From positions 62,001 through 126,000 of the forward strand of contig JARLIK010000014.1 in the NCBI GenBank assembly GCA_031291755.1: DNA of 64,000 bases. The letters are read 5' to 3'. The number at the start of each line of letters is the position of its first letter. The first letter of the stretch is position 1. The notes below the pieces were generated by a model. The model was given only the letters and a program-made list of their open reading frames with translations. It was not told the DNA's origin and ran no database searches. Both the position numbers and the translations under genes were made by a program. This stretch comes from Acidocella sp. (lineage in GTDB: Bacteria; Pseudomonadota; Alphaproteobacteria; Acetobacterales; Acetobacteraceae). Shown piece by piece: positions 55,330 through 64,000 of the stretch.

Positions 55330-56375
55330 TCCGCTATCTCGGCAAACGCATTCTCCTGATTATCCCAACATTATTCGGCATCATCGCCATCAACTTCGCG
55401 GTGGTGCAGTTTGCCCCCGGCGGGCCAGTGGAAACCGCCATGGCGAAAGTGAAACAGCAGACGCTGCAAACCGGCGACGTGGCCGCCAATAAAAGCGTGT
55501 ACCGGGGGGCGCAGGGCATGGACCCGGTGATGGAAGCCAGTTTAAAAAAACAATTCGGCTTCGACAAACCACCGCTGACGCGCTTCGTCATCATGCTGCG
55601 CGGTTATTTAACCTTCAATCTGGGCCAGAGCTTTTTCCAAGGCCAGTCGGTGCTGGCGCTGGTATGGCAACGTCTGCCGGTCTCGCTCTCACTTGGGTTC
55701 TGGTCAACCCTGATCGTCTATATGGTCTCCATCCCGCTTGGGATTCGCAAAGCCGTACTGGATGGCTCACGCTTCGACCTCACCAGCTCGCTGGTGATTC
55801 TCATCGGCTATGCCATCCCGGGGTTTTTGCTGGCGATTTTCCTGGTGGTGCTATTCGGCAGCGGCGGCATGGTCCCGATTTTTCCACTGCGCGGCCTCAG
55901 TTCGCCCGATGCGGCAACCTATTCCCTACCGGGCCGGATTGCGGATTACGCCTGGCATCTGGTGCTGCCCACCATTGCCATGACCATCGGCGGCTTTGCC
56001 TCGCTCACCATGCTGACAAAAAACTCCTTCCTGGAAGAAATCCGCAAGCTCTATGTCCTCACCGCCCGCGCCAAGGGCGCTTCTGAGACGCAGGTGCTGT
56101 ACGGCCATGTGTTCCGCAACGCCATGCTGCTGGTGATCGCCGGATTCCCTGCGGCCTTCATCTCGATATTATTCACCTCGGCCTTATTGGTCGAGATTGT
56201 ATTCTCCCTGAACGGGCTTGGGCTATTGGGTTATCAGGCGGTTCTGCAGCGCGACTATCCGGTGATGTTCGGCACGCTCTATATCTACACCCTCACCGGC
56301 CTGATCATGCAGATCATCGGCGATTTTTTCTATACCGTCATCGACCCGCGGATCGATTTCGAGACGAGGCCGTAA
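55326..56375 (+). CDS. yejB: YejB-like ABC transporter permease
   Basis: A 349-residue permease with about six helices. The N-terminus RYLGKRILLIIPTLFGIIAINFAVVQFAPGGPVE is characteristic of YejB/DppB permeases, and the EAA-like loop is RAKGASETQVLYGHVFRNAMLLVI. YejB normally pairs with YejE (second permease) and YejF (ATPase); neither follows here, because a terminator and convergent genes come next. ATG 55326 overlaps the yejA stop; the longer frame at 55317 is not needed. Confidence 0.92.
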   Translation: MIRYLGKRILLIIPTLFGIIAINFAVVQFAPGGPVETAMAKVKQQTLQTGDVAANKSVYRGAQGMDPVMEASLKKQFGFDKPPLTRFVIMLRGYLTFNLGQSFFQGQSVLALVWQRLPVSLSLGFWSTLIVYMVSIPLGIRKAVLDGSRFDLTSSLVILIGYAIPGFLLAIFLVVLFGSGGMVPIFPLRGLSSPDAATYSLPGRIADYAWHLVLPTIAMTIGGFASLTMLTKNSFLEEIRKLYVLTARAKGASETQVLYGHVFRNAMLLVIAGFPAAFISILFTSALLVEIVFSLNGLGLLGYQAVLQRDYPVMFGTLYIYTLTGLIMQIIGDFFYTVIDPRIDFETRP

Positions 56376-56406
56376 AAAAGGCCAGGGATTTGCCCTGGCC
56401 TTTTTT
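56374..56406. terminator. Bidirectional terminator between yejB and the acyl-CoA dehydrogenase gene
   Basis: AAAAAAGGCCAGGG-ATT-TGCCCTGGCC followed by TTTTTT makes a long perfect stem with A and T runs on both sides. It serves both convergent operons and overlaps the yejB stop codon. Confidence 0.93.
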
Positions 56407-56407
56407 A

Positions 56408-58183
56408 TTAGAACGCCTCGGCGGCAAATTCCATCATGGTCTCGGAACCAGACTGAATCGCCGACAGCAACGCGCCGGTTTGCGGCAGCAGCCGCTGCAT
56501 ATAGAATTTCGCAGTACCGATCTTGGCAGTGTAAAATTCACTGCCTGCCGCCTTCGGCAGCGCAATCTTCGCCATCCGGGCCCACATAAAGCCAAGTGCC
56601 ACCAGCCCGAACAACCGCAGATAATCCACCGAGGCCGCACCGATCTCATCATGATTGGACATGCCAGCTTCCATGATATAACCGGTGGCGATCTGCAAAT
56701 GCTCAAGCGCAGTCTGTAACGGTTCAATGAACGGCGCCATTTCCGCATCGCCATTGGCGTCAATGAATTCCAGCACCGGGTCGAGGAAGCGGGTGAGCAA
56801 CCGCCCGCCGTCCTGCGGCAATTTACGGCCCACGAGGTCGAGCGCCTGCACGCCGTTGGCGCCTTCATAGATCATCGAAATCCGTGCATCGCGCACATAC
56901 TGCTCCATGCCGTGATCACGGACGTAGCCATGCCCACCATAGCATTGCAGCGCGCTCGAAGTGATCTCGAAACCGAGGTCAGTAAAGAATGCCTTCACCA
57001 CCGGGGTCAGCAAGGCGGTGAAATCATCAGAGATCAACTTGGCATCTTCACTGGTTGAGCGCTGCAGAATATCAATCTCACGCGCGACCCAACCCGAAAG
57101 TGCCCGGCAACCTTCAATATAGGCCCGCATAGTCAGCAGCATGCGCCGCACATCCGGATGCACGATGATCGGGTCCGCCGGCTTGCCGGGATTCTTCACG
57201 CCCGTGAGCGAGCGCCCCTGAATTCTCTCGCGCGCATAATTCGCCGCGTTCTGATACGCCACTTCCGCCACGCCCAGACCTTGGATGCCTACCGAAAGCC
57301 GCTCGGTGTTCATCATGGTGAACATCGCCCGCATTCCCTTGTTGGGCTCACCAATCATCCAGCCCTTGGCATCTTCAAACGCCAGCGAGCAGGTAGCCGA
57401 CCCCTTGATGCCCATTTTATGCTCGATAGAGGTGCACTGCACTCCGTTGCGCTGCCCGAGCGAGCCATCATCCTTCACCATGAATTTCGGCACCACGAAC
57501 AATGATATCCCCTTCACGCCGGAAGGCGCATCCGGCAACCGCGCCAGCACCAGGTGGATGATATTCTCGGTCAGATCATGCTCACCAGCCGAGATGAAAA
57601 TCTTGGCGCCGGTGATGCTGTAGGACCCATCGGCATTTGGCACCGCCTTGGTGCGCAGCATGCCCAAATCGGTCCCGCAATGCGCCTCGGTCAGGCACAT
57701 GGTGCCGGACCATTTGCCGGAAACCATATTCGGCAGATAGGTTTGTTTTTGTTCCTCGCTGCCGTGATGATAAATCGACAGATACGCGCCATGCGTCAGG
57801 CCAGGGTACAACCCGAACGCCACATTGGACGAGCATAGCATTTCCTCAACCAGCATTGCCGGTGCCACCGGCATGCCCTGGCCGCCAAATTCCGGTGAGG
57901 AACCCATCGCGGTCCAGCCGCCTTCACAAAAGCCCTTATAAGCCTCCTTGAAGCCGGTGGGCGTGCGCACCACACCATTTTCATAGGTACAGCCTTCAAG
58001 GTCGCCTACCTGGTTAAGCGGGAACAAAACCTCTTGGGTGAATTTTGCCGCTTCCTCCAGCACGCTATCCATCAACTCCGGCGTGAAATCTTCGCAGCCC
58101 GGCAGTTCGGCGATGGTTTTGCTGTCATAGAGCTCATGCAAAACAAATCGCATATCTTCAAGTGGTGCCTTATAGATTGGCAT
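56408..58183 (-). CDS. Acyl-CoA dehydrogenase, long form (DmdC/FadE-like)
   Basis: A 591-residue flavoprotein. It starts MPIYKAPLEDMRFVLHEL and includes the FAD-binding MCLTEAHCGTDLGMLRTKA and ITGAKIFISAGEHDLTENIIHLV blocks; the catalytic base lies in the YEGANGVQALDLVGRKL region near 415, and a C-terminal helical domain of about 120 residues follows. This long architecture is shared by DmdC (3-methylmercaptopropionyl-CoA dehydrogenase) and fatty acyl-CoA dehydrogenases. Beside the other beta-oxidation genes, a fatty acyl-CoA substrate is most likely. It is the last gene of the leftward unit. Confidence 0.92.
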   Translation of the reverse strand: MPIYKAPLEDMRFVLHELYDSKTIAELPGCEDFTPELMDSVLEEAAKFTQEVLFPLNQVGDLEGCTYENGVVRTPTGFKEAYKGFCEGGWTAMGSSPEFGGQGMPVAPAMLVEEMLCSSNVAFGLYPGLTHGAYLSIYHHGSEEQKQTYLPNMVSGKWSGTMCLTEAHCGTDLGMLRTKAVPNADGSYSITGAKIFISAGEHDLTENIIHLVLARLPDAPSGVKGISLFVVPKFMVKDDGSLGQRNGVQCTSIEHKMGIKGSATCSLAFEDAKGWMIGEPNKGMRAMFTMMNTERLSVGIQGLGVAEVAYQNAANYARERIQGRSLTGVKNPGKPADPIIVHPDVRRMLLTMRAYIEGCRALSGWVAREIDILQRSTSEDAKLISDDFTALLTPVVKAFFTDLGFEITSSALQCYGGHGYVRDHGMEQYVRDARISMIYEGANGVQALDLVGRKLPQDGGRLLTRFLDPVLEFIDANGDAEMAPFIEPLQTALEHLQIATGYIMEAGMSNHDEIGAASVDYLRLFGLVALGFMWARMAKIALPKAAGSEFYTAKIGTAKFYMQRLLPQTGALLSAIQSGSETMMEFAAEAF

Positions 58184-58206
58184 AGCAAACTCCTCGACAT
58201 TGAAAA

Positions 58207-60570
58207 CTAATTACGAAGCGGACGGCCAGTATCAACAATCGACTTGATCCGCGCCAGCGATTCCTTGGTACGAATCAGCGCCATGAACGCCTGCCGTTCC
58301 AGATCCATCACATCTTTTTCAACCAGCACATCAACAATATCGGCCGGGCCGCCGCTCAGTACCATCGCAAGCTGGTCCGATACCGTCACATCATGGTCAG
58401 TGGCGATGCCGCGCTTATGGAAACCCTCCACCGCCATCTTCAACCCAACCCGGCCCGAAGCGCCCGGCAGTTGCAAGGGCTTGGCCTCCGGCGGCGCATA
58501 ATTCGCCGCCAGTTCCAGCGCCTTGGCCTTCGCATCGGCCAGCAGCCGGTAGCGATTCATCGTGATGCCATCAGAGGGTTTCAGGAACATCAACTCCTTG
58601 GCCTCAGCCGCGGATTTTGAAACCGTGGCGGTTGAGATCATCTCAAACACCTTGCCCACCGCCGGCATCGGGCCTCTCGGCATCTCCTTGGCGTGCTGCC
58701 AGCGGGTCAGCATGGTGGCACAGCCACCCCAACCGGGAATAAGGCCCACGCCCACTTCCACCAGCCCGATATAACTCTCGGCATAGGCCTGCACATGGTC
58801 AGAATGCAGCAGCAATTCACAGCCGCCACCAAGGGCTAACCCAACCGGGGCGGCCACCACCGGGAACGGCGCATAGCGCAGCCCCAAATAAGCCGCCTGC
58901 CCCTGCTTGATGCCTTTCTCGATGCTGCCCCACATGCGGATATTGGCCGCCAGCTGCACCATCCCGATATTGGCACCCTGCGAGAAATTGGTTTTCTGCG
59001 GCTGCTCGCGCAGTACGTCATCATAGAACACCAGCGCTTTGTAGCTTTTGGCCACCAGCGCCGTGGTTTTCTCGATCAAACCGATGATATCCGCATCGAT
59101 CATGTTGCGCATCACGCCACGCACTTCGGCATGCATCTCAAAGCACAGCACGCCGTCGCCTATATCCCACACGCTGGCGTTTTTATTGCCCAGCACCGGC
59201 TTTTTACCGCGCTTGAAATCATCGAGCAAAATAACACCGTCCGGGCGGCGGATAGGTTTGTAATTGCCCTCCAGCGTATATTGCCCGGCGTCAGTGTAGA
59301 ATTTGCCATCACCAATTTTGGCCAGCAGCGGCGGCACCGCGATGTCCAGCTTCGCCAGGTTTTTCGCCACCCAAGCGGCGCCCAGCATATCCATCAGCTC
59401 AAACGGGCCAAACTTCCAGGTATAGCCAAGCCGCATCGCCTCATCGATGTCAGCGATGTCGGTGGCAATCTCCGGCACCAGTGAGGCCGTATAGGCCAGC
59501 ACCCGGCCCACCACGCCCCAGGCATATTTGCCGGCCTTGGTATCAGCGCCCAGCAGCTTCTTTAAATCCTTGCGCACCTCTTTAACTTCAGCAATTTCCG
59601 GTTTCACCGCCGGACGCCATTCCAGCGTGCCGGCCGCCGCCTTGCTCAGAATCAACGCCGATTTTTCGCGCTTGCCATCAGCCCCGCGCGCCGAGCGGTA
59701 AAACCCGCCCTTGCCTTTGTTGCCGGTATAGCCTTGCGCGATCATCGTCGAGATCATCGCGGTATCGCGGTTCATCGTATGAAACGCATCCGATGCCGGC
59801 AGCAGCCTTGCCAGCGAGGCATTCACATGCGGGCCTAAATCAATGCCCACCAAATCCATCAGGCCAAAAATACCGGTGGAAGGAAAGCCCAGCGGCTTGC
59901 CCATAATCACATCGGCTTCCTCAATCTCCAACCCGTGCTCCAGCGCCAGCACCATCGCCGATTGAATCCAGTAAGTGCCAATCCGGTTGGCAATGAAGCC
60001 CGGCGTGTCGTTGCACATTACCACCGATTTACCCAGCGCCACATCGGCAAATTTGGAAATCGCCGCCAGCGCTTCCGGCTTGGTCCTGGGGCCGCCCACA
60101 ACTTCCAGCAACCGCATATAGCGCGGCGGGTTGAAGAAATGCGTGATGCAGAAATCCTGCACAATGCTATCCGGCAACCCTGCCGTTAATTCCTTCAGCG
60201 GAATCGTCGAGGTGTTCGATGATACCACTGAACCGGCTTTACGCACCGCATCCAGCTTACGGTATAAATCCTGCTTGACATCAAGCCGCTCGATCACCGC
60301 CTCAACGATCCAGTCCACCTCAGCAAGTTTGCCCAGATCATCCTCGGTATTGCCGGGCGTTATCAAACGCACCGCACGGCTGCCCATCAAGGGGGCCGGG
60401 TCCATTTTCTTCAGCCGTTCAATGGCAGCTTCTGCAATCGCGTTGCGATTGGCCTCGCCTGGCCTCACGATATCCAGCAGCAGTACCTTGCATCCGGCGT
60501 TGGCAACATGGGCAGCGATGCTTGCCCCCATCACCCCGGCGCCAATAACGGCGACAGATTTAATCGCCAT
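58207..60570 (-). CDS. Bifunctional 3-hydroxyacyl-CoA dehydrogenase/enoyl-CoA hydratase (FadN-type order)
   Basis: A 787-residue protein. The NAD-binding 3-hydroxyacyl-CoA dehydrogenase comes first (VAVIGAGVMGASIAAHVANAGC at 6-27, then VVSSNTSTIPLKELT and DFCITHFFNPPRYMRLLEVV), and the crotonase domain follows (about residues 500-700) with ALGGGCELLLHSDHVQAYAESYIGLVEVGVGLIPGWGG. This is the reverse of E. coli FadB and matches Bacillus FadN. The ATG at 60570 overlaps the thiolase stop (TGATG). It carries out hydration and oxidation of enoyl-CoA. Confidence 0.95.
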   Translation of the reverse strand: MAIKSVAVIGAGVMGASIAAHVANAGCKVLLLDIVRPGEANRNAIAEAAIERLKKMDPAPLMGSRAVRLITPGNTEDDLGKLAEVDWIVEAVIERLDVKQDLYRKLDAVRKAGSVVSSNTSTIPLKELTAGLPDSIVQDFCITHFFNPPRYMRLLEVVGGPRTKPEALAAISKFADVALGKSVVMCNDTPGFIANRIGTYWIQSAMVLALEHGLEIEEADVIMGKPLGFPSTGIFGLMDLVGIDLGPHVNASLARLLPASDAFHTMNRDTAMISTMIAQGYTGNKGKGGFYRSARGADGKREKSALILSKAAAGTLEWRPAVKPEIAEVKEVRKDLKKLLGADTKAGKYAWGVVGRVLAYTASLVPEIATDIADIDEAMRLGYTWKFGPFELMDMLGAAWVAKNLAKLDIAVPPLLAKIGDGKFYTDAGQYTLEGNYKPIRRPDGVILLDDFKRGKKPVLGNKNASVWDIGDGVLCFEMHAEVRGVMRNMIDADIIGLIEKTTALVAKSYKALVFYDDVLREQPQKTNFSQGANIGMVQLAANIRMWGSIEKGIKQGQAAYLGLRYAPFPVVAAPVGLALGGGCELLLHSDHVQAYAESYIGLVEVGVGLIPGWGGCATMLTRWQHAKEMPRGPMPAVGKVFEMISTATVSKSAAEAKELMFLKPSDGITMNRYRLLADAKAKALELAANYAPPEAKPLQLPGASGRVGLKMAVEGFHKRGIATDHDVTVSDQLAMVLSGGPADIVDVLVEKDVMDLERQAFMALIRTKESLARIKSIVDTGRPLRN

Positions 60571-61706
60571 CAGATCGCCTCCAGCACCGTCGCGATACCC
60601 TGTCCGCCACCGATGCACTGCGTCGCCAGCGCATATTTGCCGCCTTCGCGTTTCAACACCGCCGCCGCCTTGCCGGTGATACGCGCCCCGGTCGCCCCAA
60701 GCGGATGGCCAAGAGCGATGGCCCCGCCATCAAAATTCACAATCGCCGGGTCGATCTCGAGGTCCTTCATGCAAGCCATCGCCTGACTGGCAAACGCCTC
60801 GTTCAACTCCACCACACTCAGGTCCTTCGCGGTAATCCCGGCCCGCGCCATCGCCTTGCGCGATGCCGCCACCGGCCCGATGCCCATGATATCGGGCGCA
60901 CAACCCGCCACCGCAATGGATTTGATTCGCGCCAGCATCGGCAAGCCATGCTTCACCGCGTAATCCTCTGAACACACCAGCACCGCCGAGGCGCCATCGG
61001 TCAGCGGCGACGAGGTTCCCGCCGTCACCGTGCCGTTCTGGCTGAACGCCGGCTTCAACCCGGCCAAAGCCTCCGCCGAAGTATCAGCCCGGATACATTC
61101 ATCCTGCGCCACCATCATTTTACCGTTTGATACCGGAACGATTTCATCAGCCAGACGGCCCGCCTTCTGCGCGGCAGCAGCCTTCTGGTGGCTCTGCACC
61201 GCAAACGCTTCCTGCGCAGCGCGGGTAATCTGCCAGCGCGTCGCCACATTCTCAGCGGTGTCACCCATGCTGATGTAAGCCGCCGGGAATTTTGCATAAA
61301 GTGTTGGCGACGGCATCGGGTTATAACCACCCATCGGAATCCGGCTCATGCTTTCAATGCCGACACACACGAACACTTCGCCGGCATTCATTTGAATGGC
61401 ACCTGCCGCGATATGAATGGACGACATCGACGAACCGCAGAAGCGATTCACCGTCTGCCCCGCTGCTGAGATCGGCAAATCCGCCAGCAGGCTGATCAGC
61501 CGCGCCACATTGAAGCCCTGCTCGGCTTCCGGAAACGCACAGCCGGTGATGACATCTTCAATATCCTCCGGCTTCACACCAGTCCGTGTGATCAAGGCCC
61601 GCACCACCTCAGCCGCCAGCTCATCCGGGCGAACCCTTGCAAAGCTGCCTTTTTTAGCTGGCACAAAAGCTGAACGGGCATAGCCCGCGATCACAACATT
61701 GGTCAT
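60570..61706 (-). CDS. fadA: Acetyl-CoA acyltransferase (thiolase)
   Basis: A 378-residue thiolase with the acyl-accepting cysteine in VNRFCGSSMSSIHIAAGAI near 90, the catalytic NEAFASQAMA and GGAIALGHPLGATGAR, and the second cysteine in ATQCIGGGQG near 368. It releases acetyl-CoA at the end of each beta-oxidation turn. Position between the MerR regulator and the FadN-like gene, with coupled translation, supports the fatty acid role over an acetoacetyl-CoA-making one. Confidence 0.94.
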   Translation of the reverse strand: MTNVVIAGYARSAFVPAKKGSFARVRPDELAAEVVRALITRTGVKPEDIEDVITGCAFPEAEQGFNVARLISLLADLPISAAGQTVNRFCGSSMSSIHIAAGAIQMNAGEVFVCVGIESMSRIPMGGYNPMPSPTLYAKFPAAYISMGDTAENVATRWQITRAAQEAFAVQSHQKAAAAQKAGRLADEIVPVSNGKMMVAQDECIRADTSAEALAGLKPAFSQNGTVTAGTSSPLTDGASAVLVCSEDYAVKHGLPMLARIKSIAVAGCAPDIMGIGPVAASRKAMARAGITAKDLSVVELNEAFASQAMACMKDLEIDPAIVNFDGGAIALGHPLGATGARITGKAAAVLKREGGKYALATQCIGGGQGIATVLEAI

Positions 61707-61731
61707 TTATCTCTCCAATTTCCCTAAAAAA

Positions 61732-62160
61732 TTATGTTTTCCGGCTGGCCAGAATCGCCAGTGACTGGCGCTCTATTTCGGTCAACTCAGATAGACTCTC
61801 ATCAATCGCCGCGCGCTGTTCCGACAATTTCGCCAGCCGCTTGCGCACTGCCGCCAATAGCTGGCGCAGTTGCACATGGTGCGCCGGGTCCACATCGTAC
61901 AGGTCCAAAAACTCCTTGATCTCGCGCAGCGAAAAGCCCAACCGCTTGCCGCGTAAAATCAGCATCAATCTGGCGCGGTCCCGGTGGGTGTAAACCCGCG
62001 TGGTACCGGCCCGCTGCGGTGAGATCAGGTCTTTGTCCTCATAAAACCTGATGGTCCGGGCGGTAACACCCAACTGCCGCGCCAACTGGCTGACAGAATA
62101 CAGCGCTACTGAATCCGCCGCCGCTTCCTGATCGCTCATCGTCTCCACATTTGCACTCAT
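61732..62160 (-). CDS. MerR-family regulator of the beta-oxidation genes
   Basis: A protein of about 142 residues. The winged-helix reads LYSVSQLARQLGVTARTIRFYEDKDLISPQRAGTTRVYTHRDRARLMLILRGKRLGFSLREIKEFLDLYD, followed by a dimerisation coiled coil and a short end. There are no metal-binding cysteines, so it is not a metal sensor. It resembles the LiuR/acyl-CoA-responsive branch that controls acyl-CoA breakdown. The start is taken at ATG 62160, with a GGAG upstream; ATG 62211 is also in frame. A palindrome lies just upstream. Confidence 0.88.
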   Translation of the reverse strand: MSANVETMSDQEAAADSVALYSVSQLARQLGVTARTIRFYEDKDLISPQRAGTTRVYTHRDRARLMLILRGKRLGFSLREIKEFLDLYDVDPAHHVQLRQLLAAVRKRLAKLSEQRAAIDESLSELTEIERQSLAILASRKT

Positions 62161-62246
62161 CGTCTCGCCTCGCTCCTTGTCCGGGTTAGGTTGCATTATC
62201 GAGGCCAGCATGGACGCTTCCGTTTATTGACGCAAAGAGGCTGACT

Positions 62247-62262
62247 ATAACGTATAGGTTAT
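62247..62262. promoter_or_regulatory. Candidate MerR operator
   Basis: ATAAC-GTATAG-GTTAT is an inverted repeat with a six-base spacer in the 136-base gap between fadD and merR. Read leftwards it is followed by TATAGT, and TGAC-like -35 sequences lie a little ahead, the layout in which MerR proteins bind inside the promoter spacer. Exact promoter elements are not certain. Confidence 0.4.
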
Positions 62263-62296
62263 CCCTCGTCATTTGTCACCCCCCCTACGCAAAAAA

Positions 62297-63982
62297 TCAT
62301 TCGCCGGGTGGTTTTTCTGAGGCTTTTACCAACTCCTCCGCCACCAGCTCCTTTTTGGAAAGCTTACCCACCATCGTCCTCGGCAGGGTGTCACGGATTT
62401 CAACCTCCCTCGGCAGCTCAATCTTGTTCAAATGCTGGACCAGAAACGCCTTGATTTCAGCCACGGTGGCGCTGGTATCCGGCCGCAAGGTGACGAACAG
62501 CTTGGGTGCCTGGCCGCGGTAGGCATCCGGCACCGCCACCGCGATCGCATCCTGCACGGCGGGGTGCAGATAGGCGGCCTCCTCGATAACGCGCGGATAC
62601 ACATTATAGCCGCCGCACAAAATCAAATCCTTGATCCTGTCGACGATGAATAAATACCCATCGGCATCCAGATACCCAATATCACCGGTGCGCAGCGCAC
62701 CATCCACAAACACCGCATCGGTGTCAGCCGGGCGGTTATAATAACCCTTCATCACTTGCGGCCCGCGCACGCAAATCTCGCCGCGCTCACCCTGCGGCAA
62801 TATGGTTGCTGGGTGCTCGGGGTCGCGTATCTCAACCACCGTGCCCGGCATCGCAATCCCCACCGAACCGCGCCGCACGCCGCCGACCGGGGTTGCAGTC
62901 ACCACCGGCGAGGTTTCGGAAAGGCCATAGCCTTCCAGCACGCTGCACCTGGAAATCCGCTCGAACCGGTCGGCTGCCTCAATGGCAATCGGCGCACCCC
63001 CGGAAATGCAGAATTTGATGAAGCTGAGGTCCTGGTCCGGCGCACCCTTCTTGCCTTGGGCGGCGTTGGTGATGGCGGTGTATAAGGTCGGCACGCCCGG
63101 CATCACGGTGGGACGGCGGTGGTGGATCACCTGCATCAGTTGCTTCATATCCAGCCGTGGCAGCAGCAAGAGCTCGGCCCCGATGGTCACGCCAAGGTTC
63201 ATCACGCCGGTCATGGCAAACACATGAAACAGCGGCAGCACGCCGAGAATCCGCTCCTCCCCCATCAGCAAATCCGGCCCTGAGGCGAGAATTTGCTGAA
63301 CATTGGCGGTGATATTGGCATGCGTCAGCATCGCCGCCTTTGGAAAACCAGTGGTGCCGCCGGTAAATTGCAGGGTGGCTATATCGTTCAACGGGTCGAT
63401 CACCACCGGCGCCGGCTTGGCGGCCACCGCCAGCAGCGCCTCGTAGCGCATGTACGGCGCATGGTCCGGTATCGCTGCCAGCTCCTTGCCTTTGAACAGC
63501 CTAAACAGTAGCCCCTTCAGCGGCGGCAGGGCGCCCGCCATCGAGCACATAATCACCCGCTTGAATAAGCCATCGGCCGCCAGTTTGCCGATTTTATCCT
63601 GGATCAGTTTCAGATCGAGCGAGACGATAATTTCCACCCCGGCATCGCGTGCCTGGTTCTCGATCTCGCGCTCGGTGTACAGCGGATTGAAATTCACCAC
63701 CGTCCCGCCAGCCTTTAAAATGGCAAAATACATCACCACAAAGTATGGCGTATTGGGCAGGCACAGCCCAACCTTCACCCCGCGCCCAACGCCGATTTTC
63801 TGCAAACCCGCCGCCGCGCGGTTCGCCAGCCCGCCAATTTCTGCCCAATTATAGCGCTTGCCCAGAAAATCGATGGCCGGCCGGCTGCCAAAGCGCTGCA
63901 CCGCATGGTCCAGCATTTCATAGGCTGGCATTGGGGTGAACTGAAACTCTGCGGCGGCAGTCCGCGGGCTTATGCCATCCAT
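62297..63982 (-). CDS. fadD: Long-chain fatty acid-CoA ligase
   Basis: A 561-residue AMP-forming acyl-CoA synthetase. The P-loop is LQFTGGTTGFPKAAMLTH near 206-223; the motif GYGLSETSPVV lies near 355, and TGDIGYLDADGYLFIVDRIKDLILCGGYNVYPR near 440-472; the C-terminal lysine is in RTMVGKLSKKELV. It activates imported long-chain fatty acids, feeding the genes downstream. The start is well set by the GGAGGA at 63993-63988 followed by ATG 63982. Confidence 0.95.
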   Translation of the reverse strand: MDGISPRTAAAEFQFTPMPAYEMLDHAVQRFGSRPAIDFLGKRYNWAEIGGLANRAAAGLQKIGVGRGVKVGLCLPNTPYFVVMYFAILKAGGTVVNFNPLYTEREIENQARDAGVEIIVSLDLKLIQDKIGKLAADGLFKRVIMCSMAGALPPLKGLLFRLFKGKELAAIPDHAPYMRYEALLAVAAKPAPVVIDPLNDIATLQFTGGTTGFPKAAMLTHANITANVQQILASGPDLLMGEERILGVLPLFHVFAMTGVMNLGVTIGAELLLLPRLDMKQLMQVIHHRRPTVMPGVPTLYTAITNAAQGKKGAPDQDLSFIKFCISGGAPIAIEAADRFERISRCSVLEGYGLSETSPVVTATPVGGVRRGSVGIAMPGTVVEIRDPEHPATILPQGERGEICVRGPQVMKGYYNRPADTDAVFVDGALRTGDIGYLDADGYLFIVDRIKDLILCGGYNVYPRVIEEAAYLHPAVQDAIAVAVPDAYRGQAPKLFVTLRPDTSATVAEIKAFLVQHLNKIELPREVEIRDTLPRTMVGKLSKKELVAEELVKASEKPPGE

Positions 63983-63987
63983 GCTCG

Positions 63988-63993
63988 TCCTCC
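63988..63993 (-). promoter_or_regulatory. Ribosome-binding site of fadD
   Basis: A near-perfect GGAGGA lies five bases before the ATG at 63982 and decides the start of fadD, which otherwise has other in-frame methionines. Confidence 0.8.
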
Positions 63994-64000
63994 GGCTCGG

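Noticed and set aside
1-64000. CRISPR array, prophage or transposon
   Set aside because: No regularly spaced repeats, integrase, transposase or phage structural genes were seen; the repeats found are short palindromes.

Overview
The window reads as chromosome from a GC-rich Gram-negative alphaproteobacterium, most likely Rhodospirillales/Acetobacteraceae (Acidocella- or Acidiphilium-like; inferred from gene content, not from a marker gene). The clues are hopanoid genes (hpnA, hpnB, HpnL-like), an aa3 cytochrome oxidase operon, a Rhodobacter-type phospholipid N-methyltransferase, KdsB and lipopolysaccharide sugar genes, a Hint-domain surface protein of a kind common in acetic acid bacteria, CarD, and RNase E with a long acidic insert. 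I found no tRNA, rRNA, CRISPR array, insertion sequence or prophage.

Layout. 1-4190: hopanoid locus, hpnA-hpnB and the start of the next gene leftwards, a ferritin-like diiron protein and an HpnL-like membrane protein rightwards. 4259-11738: envelope polysaccharide genes (flippase, glycosyltransferases, FkbM methyltransferase, the iron-sulfur dehydrase RfbH, an SDR epimerase). 11809-16118: a chemoreceptor, a Rieske oxygenase behind a well-formed FNR-type promoter, and an EamA transporter. 16136-17464: a small AT-rich island with palindromic repeats and an mrr restriction gene broken by a frameshift. 17503-24301 (leftwards): ctaC-ctaD-ctaB-small membrane protein-ctaE-surf1-M32 carboxypeptidase. 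24426-31501: PmtA-like methyltransferase, htpG, a SUV3-like helicase coupled to an S4 RNA-binding protein, ferredoxin, and CarD with a histone-like tail. 31703-35416: Bax inhibitor-1 family protein and RNase E.

35833-37857 is an orphan three-module glycosyltransferase (GT92-like, discoidin, GT2-like). 37943-44606: malate synthase G, biotin genes bioB-bioA facing bioD, and a serine/threonine dehydratase. 44603-51704: lipid-linked sugar glycosyltransferases, a peroxiredoxin, YqgE, the Hint-domain protein, pheA and kdsB. 51797-56375 (rightwards): tandem dihaem cytochrome c, an inositol-monophosphatase/HisN-like phosphatase, and the first two genes (yejA, yejB) of an oligopeptide/microcin C-type ABC transporter. 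56408-63982 (leftwards): beta-oxidation genes fadD, MerR regulator, thiolase, 3-hydroxyacyl-CoA dehydrogenase/enoyl-CoA hydratase and acyl-CoA dehydrogenase.

Most of this is core chromosome. The best candidates for new biology are the GT-discoidin-GT protein, CarD with a lysine/proline/alanine tail, the FNR box plus palindromic operator in front of the Rieske oxygenase, the coupled 52-residue membrane protein in the oxidase operon where cox11 would be expected, the diiron protein in the hopanoid locus, and the tandem-duplicated membrane cytochrome c.
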